From the NCBI RefSeq assembly GCF_000411455.1, contig NZ_KE150457.1:1948023-2012022 (forward strand): 64,000 nucleotides of DNA. Direction: 5' to 3'. The position numbers were made by a program, and so were the translations under genes. Shown piece after piece: positions 55,935 through 64,000 of this stretch (position 1 is the first letter of the stretch; each line of letters opens with the position of its first letter). The notes below the pieces were generated by a model that made no database searches, was not told the origin of the DNA, and worked only from the letters and a program-made list of their open reading frames with translations. Source of the stretch: Microbacterium sp. oral taxon 186 str. F0373. Lineage in GTDB: Bacteria; Actinomycetota; Actinomycetes; Actinomycetales; Microbacteriaceae.

Positions 55935-57241
55935 CCGACACCAACGACGCCCTGTTCACCCGTGCCCGCGCGGTCATCCCCGGTGGCGTGGATTCGCCCG
56001 TGCGCGCGTACGGCTCCGTCGGCGGCACGCCGCGCTTCCTCGTCGAGGCCGCGGGCGCGTATGTGACGGATGCCGAGGGTCGCCGCTACGTCGACCTCGT
56101 CGCCAGCTGGGGCCCGGCGCTGCTCGGCCACGCCCATCCGCAGGTCGTCGCCGCCGTCCAGGCCGCCGCCGCGCGCGGACTGTCGTTCGGAGCGCCGACC
56201 CCGGCCGAGGCGGAGCTCGTCGAGGAGATCGTGCGACGGGTGCCGGCCGTGCAGAAGGCGCGGCTGGTCTCCACGGGCACCGAGGCGACCATGACCGCCA
56301 TCCGCCTGGCGCGCGGCGCCACCGGCCGCGACCTCCTCATCAAGTTCGCGGGCCACTACCACGGTCACTCCGACGGTCTGCTGGCCGCCGCCGGGTCGGG
56401 GCTGGCGACCTTCGCACTGCCGGGCTCTGCCGGCGTGCCGGAGGCCGTCGCGGCGCAGACGTTGGTCGTCCCGTACAACGATCGCGCCGCGCTGGAGGAG
56501 GTCTTCGCAACCCATTCCGGCCGCATCGCCGCCGTGATCACCGAGGCGGCGGCGGCGAACATGGGTGTGGTCGCCCCGGCATCCGGATTCTCGACGTTCG
56601 TCGCCGATCTCTGCCGCCGCGAGGGCGCCCTGCTGATCAGCGACGAGGTGCTCACCGGCTTCCGCGCCGCCCCGGGCGGCTACGCCCAGGTGCTCGCGGA
56701 TGCGGGTGAGACGGTCGTCCCCGACCTCGTCACCTTCGGCAAGGTCATCGGCGGCGGGCTGCCGGTCGCCGCGGTCGGCGGCCGCGCCGATGTCATGGAC
56801 ATGCTCGCCCCGCTGGGGCCGGTCTACCAGGCCGGCACGCTGAGCGGAAACCCCGTCGCGGTCGCCGCGGGGCTCGCGACGCTGCGCCTGGCCGATGCAT
56901 CCGCTTACGCCCGGCTGGCAGCGGCGGCCGACGCGGTCGCCGATGCGGCGACGGCGGCGCTGACCGCGGCCAGGGTGCCCCACGTGCTGCAGCGGGCGGG
57001 AACCCTCTTCAGCGTCTTCTTCGGCGCCGAGGTGGTCGGCGGGGTGTCGGACTACGCGACGGCGCAGCAGCAGGACACCGCCGCCTACGGCCGGTTCTTC
57101 CACGCGATGCTGGACGCGGGTGTGTCGCTCCCGCCGTCGGCGTTCGAGGCGTGGTTCCTCACCGCCGCCCACGACGATGCCGCGGTGGCGCAGATCGTCG
57201 ACGCCCTGCCCGCGGCCGCCCGCGCCGCGGCATCCGCCTGA
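55931..57241 (+). CDS. hemL: Glutamate-1-semialdehyde 2,1-aminomutase
   Basis: A 436-residue class III aminotransferase-fold enzyme with [16 protein letters not shown] at the N-terminus, [39 protein letters not shown], and PLP lysine Lys271 in [11 protein letters not shown]. It converts the HemA product to 5-aminolevulinate for HemB. Last gene of the haem operon, with ATG overlapping the hemB stop by ATGA. No clear terminator is seen after it. Confidence 0.96.
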   Translation: MTDTNDALFTRARAVIPGGVDSPVRAYGSVGGTPRFLVEAAGAYVTDAEGRRYVDLVASWGPALLGHAHPQVVAAVQAAAARGLSFGAPTPAEAELVEEIVRRVPAVQKARLVSTGTEATMTAIRLARGATGRDLLIKFAGHYHGHSDGLLAAAGSGLATFALPGSAGVPEAVAAQTLVVPYNDRAALEEVFATHSGRIAAVITEAAAANMGVVAPASGFSTFVADLCRREGALLISDEVLTGFRAAPGGYAQVLADAGETVVPDLVTFGKVIGGGLPVAAVGGRADVMDMLAPLGPVYQAGTLSGNPVAVAAGLATLRLADASAYARLAAAADAVADAATAALTAARVPHVLQRAGTLFSVFFGAEVVGGVSDYATAQQQDTAAYGRFFHAMLDAGVSLPPSAFEAWFLTAAHDDAAVAQIVDALPAAARAAASA

Positions 57242-57296
57242 TCGCGCGCCAGGTGGATGCCGGCGTCGTGCGCGCAGCGATGTCGGTGGCCCGGGC

Positions 57297-57302
57297 TAGC
57301 GT
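57297..57302 (+). promoter_or_regulatory. -10 element for leaderless DinB-like gene
   Basis: TAGCGT is followed by CGGCGC and ATG 57309. Confidence 0.55.
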
Positions 57303-57308
57303 CGGCGC

Positions 57309-57887
57309 ATGAACACCGACGAGCTGTTTCTGCGTTCCGACGCGGCCCTGCGCGACGTGATCGACCGGATCGATCCGGCCGATCACACCCGGTCGGCACC
57401 TGCCGAGTGGACCTCCATGGCGAACCCCACGGTCCGCGACATCCTGCAGGCGCACACGTACGACGAGGCGTGGGTTCCCGACGTCCTGCGCGGACGCGCG
57501 GCGGTCGACGGCGACGACCTGCGCGGCGTCGATCTGCTGGGCGACGATCCGATCGGCGCCTACGACGCGCGCAACGATGCCGCGACCGCCGCCGTCCGCG
57601 CCGGCGGCTACGCCGACACGTTCCGGTTCAGCTACGGCGACTACCCGGCCGTCGAAGGGCTCGCGCACCTGGCCACGTACCGGGCATTCCAGGCGTGGCA
57701 GATCGCGAAGCATCTCGGCATCCCGTTCCATCTGTCACCCGAGCTGATCGCCGGTCTCGAGGAACACGTCGTGGCGTTCGCAGACGAGTGGCGCCAGTGG
57801 GGCGTGTTCCCTCCCGCCATCGCACCGCCCGCGGATGCCGACGACGAGACGCGTCTGCTGTGTGCCGTCGGCTACTGGGTGCCCTAG
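57309..57887 (+). CDS. DinB/MDMPI-like (mycothiol-dependent) protein
   Basis: A 192-residue four-helix-bundle protein of the ClbS/DfsB-DinB type, with an N-terminal helix LFLRSDAALRDVIDRIDPAD, HTYDEAWVPDVLRGRA and HLATYRAFQAWQIAKHLGI, where paired His residues could bind a metal. Such proteins often use mycothiol for isomerisation or detoxification, but the substrate is unknown. The start ATG 57309 is set by the -10 at 57297. It lies 67 bp after hemL with its own promoter. Confidence 0.75.
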   Translation: MNTDELFLRSDAALRDVIDRIDPADHTRSAPAEWTSMANPTVRDILQAHTYDEAWVPDVLRGRAAVDGDDLRGVDLLGDDPIGAYDARNDAATAAVRAGGYADTFRFSYGDYPAVEGLAHLATYRAFQAWQIAKHLGIPFHLSPELIAGLEEHVVAFADEWRQWGVFPPAIAPPADADDETRLLCAVGYWVP

Positions 57888-57928
57888 GCGACGAGCGCAC
57901 TGCCGATCGTGGTGCAGGCTCCGCCGGA

Positions 57929-57934
57929 TAGGCT
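57929..57934 (+). promoter_or_regulatory. -10 element for leaderless rsmA
   Basis: TAGGCT is followed by seven bases (GGAGCGC) and ATG 57942. Confidence 0.55.
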
Positions 57935-57941
57935 GGAGCGC

Positions 57942-58787
57942 ATGCCCGTGACCCTGCTCGGAGCCGCCGAGATCCGCGCGCTCGCCGCCGACCTCGACGT
58001 GACACCGACGAAGAAGCTCGGTCAGAACTTCGTCGTCGATGCCAACACCGTGCGAAAGATCGTGCACGTCGCGGAGGTGACGGCCGCCGACCGGGTCGTC
58101 GAGGTGGGTCCCGGGCTGGGGTCGCTCACGCTCGCGATCCTCGAGACCGGCGCTGCGGTCACCGCCGTCGAGATCGATCATCGCCTCGCCGAGCGTCTGC
58201 CGGCCACGGCCGCGTCGCACGGCGTCGCCGACGGTGCGCTGACGGTCGTGGATGCCGACGCCCTTCGCGTCACCGCGCTTCCGGGTGATCCGAACGTGCT
58301 CGTCGCCAACCTGCCGTACAACGTCAGCGTGCCGGTGCTGCTCCACTTCATGGAGACCTTTCCGGGCCTTGAGCGCGGTGTCGTGATGGTGCAGGCGGAG
58401 GTGGGGGAGCGGCTCGCCGCTCCGCCGGGATCCAAGGTCTACGGGGCGCCCAGCGTCAAGGCCGCTTGGTACGGCCCGTGGCGGCTGCCCGGCACCGTCT
58501 CTCGGCAGGTCTTCTGGCCGGTGCCCAACGTCGACAGCGTGCTCGTCGGGTTCCGTCGTGACCCCGAGCCGCGCGGCGACGAGGCTCTGCGTCGCGCGAC
58601 GTTCCAGGTGGTGGATGCCGCGTTCCAGCAGCGCCGCAAGATGCTGCGGCAGGCGCTGGCGCCGATACTCGGTGGCTCATCGAGCGCGGCCTCGGTGGTG
58701 TTGGAGTCGGCGGGTGTCGACCCGACGGCGCGCGGTGAGCAGCTCACGATCGCGGACTTCGTCGCCATCGCCCGCGCTCCCCGGTAG
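57942..58787 (+). CDS. rsmA: 16S rRNA (adenine(1518)-N(6)/adenine(1519)-N(6))-dimethyltransferase
   Basis: A 281-residue KsgA/RsmA enzyme. It has KKLGQNFVVDANTVRKIV, SAM motif VVEVGPGLGSLTLAIL, VEIDHRLAERL, and the catalytic NLPYNV, followed by the C-terminal helical domain with FWPVPNVDSVLV. It dimethylates A1518/A1519 in the 30S subunit; loss gives kasugamycin resistance. It starts at ATG 57942. The ispE gene, often its neighbour in Actinobacteria, lies 3.7 kb downstream on the same strand. Confidence 0.96.
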   Translation: MPVTLLGAAEIRALAADLDVTPTKKLGQNFVVDANTVRKIVHVAEVTAADRVVEVGPGLGSLTLAILETGAAVTAVEIDHRLAERLPATAASHGVADGALTVVDADALRVTALPGDPNVLVANLPYNVSVPVLLHFMETFPGLERGVVMVQAEVGERLAAPPGSKVYGAPSVKAAWYGPWRLPGTVSRQVFWPVPNVDSVLVGFRRDPEPRGDEALRRATFQVVDAAFQQRRKMLRQALAPILGGSSSAASVVLESAGVDPTARGEQLTIADFVAIARAPR

Positions 58788-58885
58788 GCATCGGAAGGCA
58801 CGCCGGCGTCGTCGCCGCGGGCCCGCCGTCGCTCGATCGGCGACACGACGCGCAATGTTCACCACGCCGTCACGAAACATGCTTG

Positions 58886-58891
58886 TAACAT
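58886..58891 (+). promoter_or_regulatory. -10 element for phosphoesterase gene
   Basis: TAACAT is followed by seven bases and ATG 58899. Confidence 0.5.
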
Positions 58892-58898
58892 TGCGCCC

Positions 58899-59822
58899 AT
58901 GCGTATGGCCGAGCATCCTGCTCCCGAACGGGTCCTGCTCCATCTCAGCGACACCCATCTGCGCGCGGCCGGCTCGCGCATCTGGGACCGCGTCTCGGGG
59001 GAAGAACACCTCGCTCGTGCGTTGGCCGGAATCGAAGCGTCGGGCGTGCGTCCCGACGCGATCGTGGTGACGGGTGACCTCGTCGACCTCGGCGAACGTG
59101 CCGCCTATGCGATGCTGCGCGCGATGGTGGAACCCGTGGCCGCACGCCTCGAGGCGCCTGTGGTGTGGGTGATGGGAAACCACGACGATCGCGCCGCGTT
59201 CCGCAGCGAGCTGTGGGGCGACGAGGATGCGGACCTTCGCCCCGTCGATCGCGTCGACGAGTTCGACGGCCTGCGCATCGTCACGCTGGACACCTCCGTG
59301 CCGGGGCATCATTACGGCGAGATCAGCGACGCGCAGCTGGCCTGGCTCGCCGCGGTGCTCGCCACTCCCGCGCCGCTGGGCACGATCCTCGCCATGCATC
59401 ACCCGCCCGTGCCGAGCGTGCTCGCGCTCGCGGCGAGCGTGGAGCTGCGCGACCAAGCCCGGCTCGCCCGTGTGGTGCGCGGCACCGACGTCCGCGCGAT
59501 CATCGCCGGGCATCTCCACTACTCGACGTTCGCGACGTTTGCCGGCATCCCCGTCTCGGTCGCCTCTTCGACCTGCTACGCACAGGATCTCACCGTGCCG
59601 GTCGGCGGCACCCGTCCGCAGGACGGCGCGCAGTCCTACAACCTCGTCCACGTGTACGACGACACCGTCGTCCACTCCGTGGTCCCGGTCGACGTATCGC
59701 GCGTCATGGAGTACACCGACCCCGAGGCGGCTCAGCGACTCCTCGCGGACGCGGGGATCACCGGCGTCGGCGTGCAGCGGCCGTCGGCGCCGCCGACACG
59801 CCCGGTGTCCGTGCTGCACTGA
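58899..59822 (+). CDS. Metallophosphoesterase (CpdA/cyclic-nucleotide phosphodiesterase-like)
   Basis: A 307-residue calcineurin-like phosphoesterase. Its metal motifs are all present: LSDTHLR (D-x-H), [11 protein letters not shown] (GDxxD), [11 protein letters not shown] (GNHD), ILAMHHPPV, and AGHLHYS (GHxH). By motif spacing it is closest to the CpdA/Rv0805 group, acting on cyclic nucleotides or phospholipid monoesters. Its last 65 bp overlap the end of the convergent Stealth gene. It starts at ATG 58899; a second in-frame ATG is at codon 3. Confidence 0.9.
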   Translation: MRMAEHPAPERVLLHLSDTHLRAAGSRIWDRVSGEEHLARALAGIEASGVRPDAIVVTGDLVDLGERAAYAMLRAMVEPVAARLEAPVVWVMGNHDDRAAFRSELWGDEDADLRPVDRVDEFDGLRIVTLDTSVPGHHYGEISDAQLAWLAAVLATPAPLGTILAMHHPPVPSVLALAASVELRDQARLARVVRGTDVRAIIAGHLHYSTFATFAGIPVSVASSTCYAQDLTVPVGGTRPQDGAQSYNLVHVYDDTVVHSVVPVDVSRVMEYTDPEAAQRLLADAGITGVGVQRPSAPPTRPVSVLH

Positions 59823-61356
59823 CCGGCGTCTCCCACGGGGCACGCACCGGGAACATCCGCTCGAGCGTCTCGCGGAGCATCCGCACGCGCAGCTCCTCCG
59901 GCACCTCCGTCTCGCCGCCGTCGTTCAGGCAGAACATGTCGGCGTCGCGGCGCTGCTCCAAACGGCGCATCTTCTTCAGTGACGAGGCCATCGTGGTCTG
60001 CACGTACTGCACGCGCGGCTCGTTCGTCGCGATCGCGCGTCCGGTCATCAGCGCGTAGTAGTGATAGAGGCTGTTGGTCACCGAGACGTCGGTCGCGCTG
60101 CGGAAGCGGGATGCCGCCGTGCGCGCGATGTCGTCGGCGAACTCGCGCTCCACCTCCGCGGCCACGCTTCGCCGCATCGGGGCCGCGCAGTGCTCGAGGT
60201 CGCGCAGGATCACCCGCCCGAAGCGCTCCCGCAGGAGCTCTCGATTGACGCGCAGCGCGTTGTCGTGGCCGGATCGTTCCGTGCGCGTGGGACCGGCCCC
60301 GATGCGGACGTCGCACTCGACGAACTTGGTGAGACCGCCCGCGGTGAAGAACATCTCGGCCGTCACGGGGCGGCCGAAGAACATGTCGTCGTTCGAGTAG
60401 AGGAAGTGCTCGGCCAGCCCGTCGATGCGGTGCAGTTGCGCCTCGACGGCGTGGGAGTTGTGCGTGGGGAGCACGGACGGGTCGGCGAAGAACTCCTCGC
60501 TGCGCACGACCGTTACCCGCGGGTGCTCCGCCAGCCAGGCGGGATGCGGCGAGTCGGTGGCGATGAAGATGCGTCGCACCCAGGGTGCGTACATGTGGAC
60601 GCTGCGCAGCGCATACCGCAGCTCGTCGACGTGACGGTAGCGGGCGGGCCCGTCGTCGCCCTTGCCGACGACGTACTCCTCCTGCTGCGCGGCGCGCTGT
60701 CGCTGGAACTCGCTGGCCGATCCGTCGACCCAGGAGAAGACCATGTCGATGTCGACGCTGACCTGGTGGGGGCGTGCGTCGAACATGCCCACCACGGTGC
60801 GCCACGACCTGCCATAGCGCCAGACCGTCGTGGGAACGAGGTCGGATGCCGGGAAGACCCGCCGCGTGAGCGCGTTCGGTCGTGGCGTGTGGACCAGCTC
60901 GCCGGCCGTCCGCCACGTCTCCAGACGCACCCCCTGCGCGCTGCCGTAGCGCAGTGATCCGCTCTGCGTGATCCGCGGGCGAAACAGCCGCAGAGCCCAC
61001 ACGGCGTCGGCGTCAGGGAGGGGCAGATCGACGGCGAGGCGGGCGGGACCGCCCGGCGTCTTCGCGTACAGGGGCTCCTGCGCTCCGGTGGCGGCGAGGG
61101 CGCGCAGGGCCGCGCGTCCCTCCGCGGCATCGACCACGATCACCACGGCGCCGTGGTCGTCTTGGGCGAGCAGCGGATCGATGCCGGCGGCGACCAGGGC
61201 GTCGGCGACGAGTCCGATGTCCGCGATGCGGGCCATCTCGGGCGTGAGGTCGTCGTGGACGATGTGGAGGATGCCGTCCACCCAGCGCAGGTCGTCGCGG
61301 GCCAGCAGGCTCGACCAGGGATGCGGGTGCGGCGAGAGTGCCTCCAGTGCTGCCAT
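59758..61356 (-). CDS. Stealth family capsule/exopolysaccharide phosphotransferase
   Basis: A 532-residue protein with the Stealth conserved regions: CR1 [17 protein letters not shown] near 201, CR2 [31 protein letters not shown]3 [25 protein letters not shown], and CR4-type [19 protein letters not shown]. Stealth proteins are hexose-1-phosphate transferases that build phosphodiester-linked cell-wall or capsule glycans. Residues 1-190 are a separate N-terminal domain of unknown role. The last residues (ending AAARRRR) are encoded antisense to the neighbouring phosphoesterase gene. It starts at ATG 61356. Confidence 0.92.
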   Translation of the reverse strand: MAALEALSPHPHPWSSLLARDDLRWVDGILHIVHDDLTPEMARIADIGLVADALVAAGIDPLLAQDDHGAVVIVVDAAEGRAALRALAATGAQEPLYAKTPGGPARLAVDLPLPDADAVWALRLFRPRITQSGSLRYGSAQGVRLETWRTAGELVHTPRPNALTRRVFPASDLVPTTVWRYGRSWRTVVGMFDARPHQVSVDIDMVFSWVDGSASEFQRQRAAQQEEYVVGKGDDGPARYRHVDELRYALRSVHMYAPWVRRIFIATDSPHPAWLAEHPRVTVVRSEEFFADPSVLPTHNSHAVEAQLHRIDGLAEHFLYSNDDMFFGRPVTAEMFFTAGGLTKFVECDVRIGAGPTRTERSGHDNALRVNRELLRERFGRVILRDLEHCAAPMRRSVAAEVEREFADDIARTAASRFRSATDVSVTNSLYHYYALMTGRAIATNEPRVQYVQTTMASSLKKMRRLEQRRDADMFCLNDGGETEVPEELRVRMLRETLERMFPVRAPWETPVSAARTPGVSAAPTAAARRRR

Positions 61357-61455
61357 TACGCGGACCGCCCTTCATCGTCGGAGAGCCTCAGCGTACGTTG
61401 CCGGCGTTTCCCGCGCGTTTCGGGAGCGACAGGCCCGGTGAGCGGTCGCGGTCGA

Positions 61456-61461
61456 TAGCCT
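61456..61461 (+). promoter_or_regulatory. -10 element for leaderless aldo/keto reductase
   Basis: TAGCCT is followed by GGACGG and GTG 61468. Confidence 0.55.
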
Positions 61462-61467
61462 GGACGG

Positions 61468-62532
61468 GTGACCGACACCTCCGAGCGTTTCCCCGCCTCG
61501 CGCGGCGGCGACCTGCACCGTCCGTACGCCGCGGCATCCGACCGCTACTCCGCCTCCGCGTTTCGTCAGGTGGGCTCGAGCGGGCTGTATCTTCCGGCGA
61601 TCTCGCTGGGGCTGTGGTGGAACTTCGGCGACAACGTGCCGTTCGACAACCAGCGCGCGCTGCTGCGCCACGCCTTCGACCGCGGGATCACCCATTTCGA
61701 TCTCGCGAACAACTACGGCCCGCCCTACGGCAGCGCCGAGACGAACTTCGGGCGCATGATGCGAGAGGACTTCCGGCCCTACCGGGACGAGCTGATCATC
61801 TCGTCGAAGGCCGGGTACGACATGTGGGACGGGCCCTACGGCCAGTGGGGATCGCGCAAGTACCTGCTCGCCAGCGCCGAGCAGTCGCTGACGCGCATGT
61901 CGCTCGACTACGTCGACATCTTCTACTCGCACCGCTTCGATCCGGTCACCCCGATCGAGGAGACGGTCGCGGCGCTGGACACCCTCGTGCGTCAGGGCAA
62001 GGCGCTCTACGTCGGCATCTCGTCGTACGAGCCCGAGCAGACGGCAAAGGCGGCCGCGGTGGCGCGTGAGCTCGGCACACCGCTGATCATCCATCAGCCG
62101 TCCTACTCGATCCTCGGGCGATGGATCGAAGACGGCCTGACCGGCGTGCTCCGGGAGGAGGGGATGGGGGCGATCGCCTTCGTGCCGCTCGCGCAGGGCC
62201 TGCTCACCGATCGCTATCTCGGCGACGGCACCTCGGCCCGGTCGCAGGAGCGCTCGTCGCTGCCCGGGCGCCGTCTGACCGATACGGCGCTGGAGGGCCT
62301 GCGCGCGCTGAACGTGATCGCCCGTGAGCGCGGACAGAGCCTCGCGCAGCTCGCGCTGCAGTGGGTGCTGCGCGACGGCGTGGTGGCCTCGGCGCTCATC
62401 GGCGCTTCGCGCCCGCAGCAGCTCGATGAGAACCTCGCGGCCGTGGACGGTCCCGCCTTCGACGCGGAAGAGCTCGAGCGCATCGACGTCATCTCCGCCG
62501 GTATCGGCGAGGTGTGGGCGGACGCTTCGTGA
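61468..62532 (+). CDS. Aldo/keto reductase (L-glyceraldehyde-3-phosphate reductase YghZ type)
   Basis: A 354-residue TIM-barrel reductase with FDLANNYGPPYGSAETNFG (catalytic Asp/Tyr), IISSKAGYDMWDGPYG (Lys, characteristic of the AKR14 group), and DIFYSHRFDPVTPIEET (His). It reduces methylglyoxal and L-glyceraldehyde-3-phosphate with NADPH. The start is GTG 61468. Its stop overlaps ispE by GTGA, a coupling that links triose detoxification to isoprenoid synthesis from triose phosphate. Confidence 0.93.
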   Translation: MTDTSERFPASRGGDLHRPYAAASDRYSASAFRQVGSSGLYLPAISLGLWWNFGDNVPFDNQRALLRHAFDRGITHFDLANNYGPPYGSAETNFGRMMREDFRPYRDELIISSKAGYDMWDGPYGQWGSRKYLLASAEQSLTRMSLDYVDIFYSHRFDPVTPIEETVAALDTLVRQGKALYVGISSYEPEQTAKAAAVARELGTPLIIHQPSYSILGRWIEDGLTGVLREEGMGAIAFVPLAQGLLTDRYLGDGTSARSQERSSLPGRRLTDTALEGLRALNVIARERGQSLAQLALQWVLRDGVVASALIGASRPQQLDENLAAVDGPAFDAEELERIDVISAGIGEVWADAS

Positions 62533-63470
62533 CGACCGCTGCGGCGGCCGGTCGCCGGGTGCACGTGCGTGCGCCCGGCAAGATCAACATCGCCTTCGAC
62601 GTCGGTGACGTCCAGCCCGACGGCTACCACGACGTGGCCTCGGTGTATCAGGCGGTGTCCGCGTACGAAGACGTGTGGGCGCGGGTCGCGGACGACTTCA
62701 CGCTCACGGTGACCGGCGATCTGGACGTGTCGGGTGTACCCCTCGACGAGTCCAACCTCGCCGTGCGCGCCGCGCGGCGCGTCGCGGAGCGGCTGGGGTG
62801 GCGCGGCGGCATCCACCTCGACATTCACAAGGGCGTACCCGTCGCCGGTGGCATGGGCGGAGGCTCGGCGGATGCCGCGGCGGCTCTCGTGGCCGTCAAC
62901 GAGCTGCTCGGCGGAGCTCTCACGACCCTCGAACTGCAAGAACTCGCGGCGCCCCTGGGCGCGGACGTGCCGTTCGCGGTGCTCGGGGGGACGGCCATCG
63001 GCACGGGGCGCGGCGACGAGCTCGCTCCGGCGCTGGCACGGGGCCGCTTCGACTGGGTGCTCGTGACGAGTGAGGACGGACTGTCGACCCCCGCGGTGTA
63101 CCGGGAACTGGACCGGTTGAGAGAGCTGCCCGACATCGCGCCGGCCCACGGTGTCCCCGCCGCCGACCCCGTCGTGATGCAGGCGCTGCGTGCGGGCGAT
63201 CCCGCCGCACTCGCCGCGGCCGTCCGCAACGACCTGCAGGACGCCGCCCTCTCGCTGCGGCCGTCGCTGGCCGAGACGCTGCGCGCAGGTCACCGCGCGG
63301 GTGCGCTGGCAGGGCTCGTCTCGGGGTCCGGGCCGACCGTCGCCTTCCTCGCCGCCGATGAGCGCGGGGCGTCGGCGCTGGCGTCCGAACTCGCCGCTTC
63401 GGCGGCGCCGGGATCGCGTGTGCTGCACGTGCACGGACCCGTCCCCGGCGCGCGCGTGATCACCTCCTGA
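62529..63470 (+). CDS. ispE: 4-(cytidine 5'-diphospho)-2-C-methyl-D-erythritol kinase
   Basis: A 313-residue GHMP kinase. It has VRAPGKINIAFDVGDVQPDGYHDVASVYQAV at the N-terminus, the ATP loop PVAGGMGGGSADAAAALVAVN, and GLVSGSGPTVAFL near the end. It phosphorylates CDP-methylerythritol in the MEP pathway. The start is GTG 62529, inside the stop of the aldo/keto reductase gene. An in-frame GTG at 62514 would overlap more. Confidence 0.95.
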   Translation: MTTAAAAGRRVHVRAPGKINIAFDVGDVQPDGYHDVASVYQAVSAYEDVWARVADDFTLTVTGDLDVSGVPLDESNLAVRAARRVAERLGWRGGIHLDIHKGVPVAGGMGGGSADAAAALVAVNELLGGALTTLELQELAAPLGADVPFAVLGGTAIGTGRGDELAPALARGRFDWVLVTSEDGLSTPAVYRELDRLRELPDIAPAHGVPAADPVVMQALRAGDPAALAAAVRNDLQDAALSLRPSLAETLRAGHRAGALAGLVSGSGPTVAFLAADERGASALASELAASAAPGSRVLHVHGPVPGARVITS

Positions 63471-63477
63471 CCATTGC

Positions 63478-63501
63478 GTGTCTGCCGCATCGGGCAGACA
63501 C
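63478..63501 (+). terminator. Hairpin after ispE
   Basis: GTGTCTGCC (63478-63486) and GGCAGACAC (63493-63501) form a perfect 9-bp stem with a 6-nt loop, eight bases after the ispE stop. Confidence 0.65.
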
Positions 63502-63534
63502 CGACCGAAGAGCGTCCTCACGAACGGAGACCGC

Positions 63535-64000
63535 GTGTCCGATCGCCACCCTCACCACGATGCGTCGCTGGACCGCACCATGACAGACGATCTCGCCGGC
63601 CGCGGGCTCGTCGTGCGTCGGGTCGACGATGCGCTGCGCACCGAGACCGACCCCTGGTTGGAGGCCGTCTCCCGCGGCTTCCTGGGCGGTGAGCGCACCG
63701 ACGTGCAGCGTGATGCGTTCTTCGCGCACACGGCGTACCGGCGCAAGATCGGCGTGTTCGATGAGACCGCGCCCCAGCCGGACGTGCCGGTGGCGACCTT
63801 CGCCTCGTGGGCGGCCGAGCTGACCCTTCCCGGAGGGACCGTTGCGGCCTGTGCGATCAGCTCGGTGACCGTCGCCCCCACCCATCGCCGCCGCGGCATC
63901 CTGCGCTCGGTGATGACGGGGGAGCTGCGTACCGCCGTGGAGCGCGGGCTTCCCGTCGCGATCCTCACCGTGAGCGAGTCGACGATCTACGGCCGTTTCG
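63535..64000 (+). CDS. GNAT N-acetyltransferase, Eis-like (cut by window end)
   Basis: An open frame from GTG 63535 to the right edge, 155 residues visible. It contains the Eis-type N-terminal GNAT fold: RGLVVRRVDDAL, WLEAVSRGFLGGERTD, and the acetyl-CoA-binding ISSVTVAPTHRRRGILRSVMTGEL (V-x-P-x-x-RRRG). Eis enzymes acetylate amines, including aminoglycosides in mycobacteria. GTG 63535 has GGAGA upstream; ATG 63580 (MTDDLAG) is an alternative. Confidence 0.85.
   Translation, partial: MSDRHPHHDASLDRTMTDDLAGRGLVVRRVDDALRTETDPWLEAVSRGFLGGERTDVQRDAFFAHTAYRRKIGVFDETAPQPDVPVATFASWAAELTLPGGTVAACAISSVTVAPTHRRRGILRSVMTGELRTAVERGLPVAILTVSESTIYGRF

Overview
The window is 64 kb of high-GC, gene-dense actinobacterial chromosome, most like Microbacteriaceae (Microbacterium-type). 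Supporting signs are the coproporphyrin-dependent haem pathway (HemQ plus a ferrochelatase with a C-terminal Cys cluster), class Ib ribonucleotide reductase nrdHIEF, a protein O-mannosyltransferase, a DUF4921 protein, and frequent GTG starts. I see no rRNA, tRNA, CRISPR array, transposase, integrase or prophage gene. It reads as ordinary chromosome with a few accessory operons.

Layout. 1-5 kb: DUF445 membrane protein, CsoR/RcnR-like regulator, acyl-CoA-dehydrogenase-like flavoprotein, small unknown, hydrolase, MFS exporter. 5-9 kb: nrdHIEF behind two NrdR-like boxes. 9-15 kb: lipoprotein, DUF3817 protein, MarR-like regulator, RsmC-type methyltransferase coupled to DUF4921, DoxX-like protein, MHS symporter with an operator-like promoter. 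15-19 kb: CitA/CitB-type two-component system divergent from a CitMHS transporter. 19-26.6 kb: NYN-LOTUS protein, Gfo/Idh oxidoreductase, M20 peptidase, HrpA helicase. 26.6-29.8 kb: a four-gene, fully overlapping operon with a small WXG-like protein, a helical/membrane/lipase-fold protein, a lipoprotein and an unknown. This is the best candidate here for a poorly described system. 29.9-34.3 kb: aldo/keto reductase, CobW-type GTPase under a Zur-like palindrome, protein O-mannosyltransferase, RsmI. 34.3-41.5 kb: maltodextrin module (GH13 enzyme, two permeases, binding protein, divergent LacI regulator, paired operators). 41.6-46.2 kb: MetRS, TatD, unknown, MFS. 46.3-57.2 kb: haem cluster, with hemA coupled to a LacI regulator on one strand and hemE-G-Q-H-C-D-B-L on the other, almost all overlapping. 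57.3-64 kb: DinB-like protein, RsmA, CpdA-like phosphoesterase overlapping a convergent Stealth protein, aldo/keto reductase coupled to ispE, and a truncated Eis-like acetyltransferase.

A window-wide theme is start-site architecture. About eighteen genes have a TANNNT-like -10 hexamer six or seven bases before ATG/GTG and usually no Shine-Dalgarno sequence, the signature of leaderless transcription. In three divergent pairs the two -10 elements are mirrored or overlapping, so the two genes probably cannot be transcribed at the same moment. In contrast, genes inside operons are joined by ATGA, GTGA or TGATG overlaps.

All functional calls rest on motif recognition and gene context. No database search was possible.
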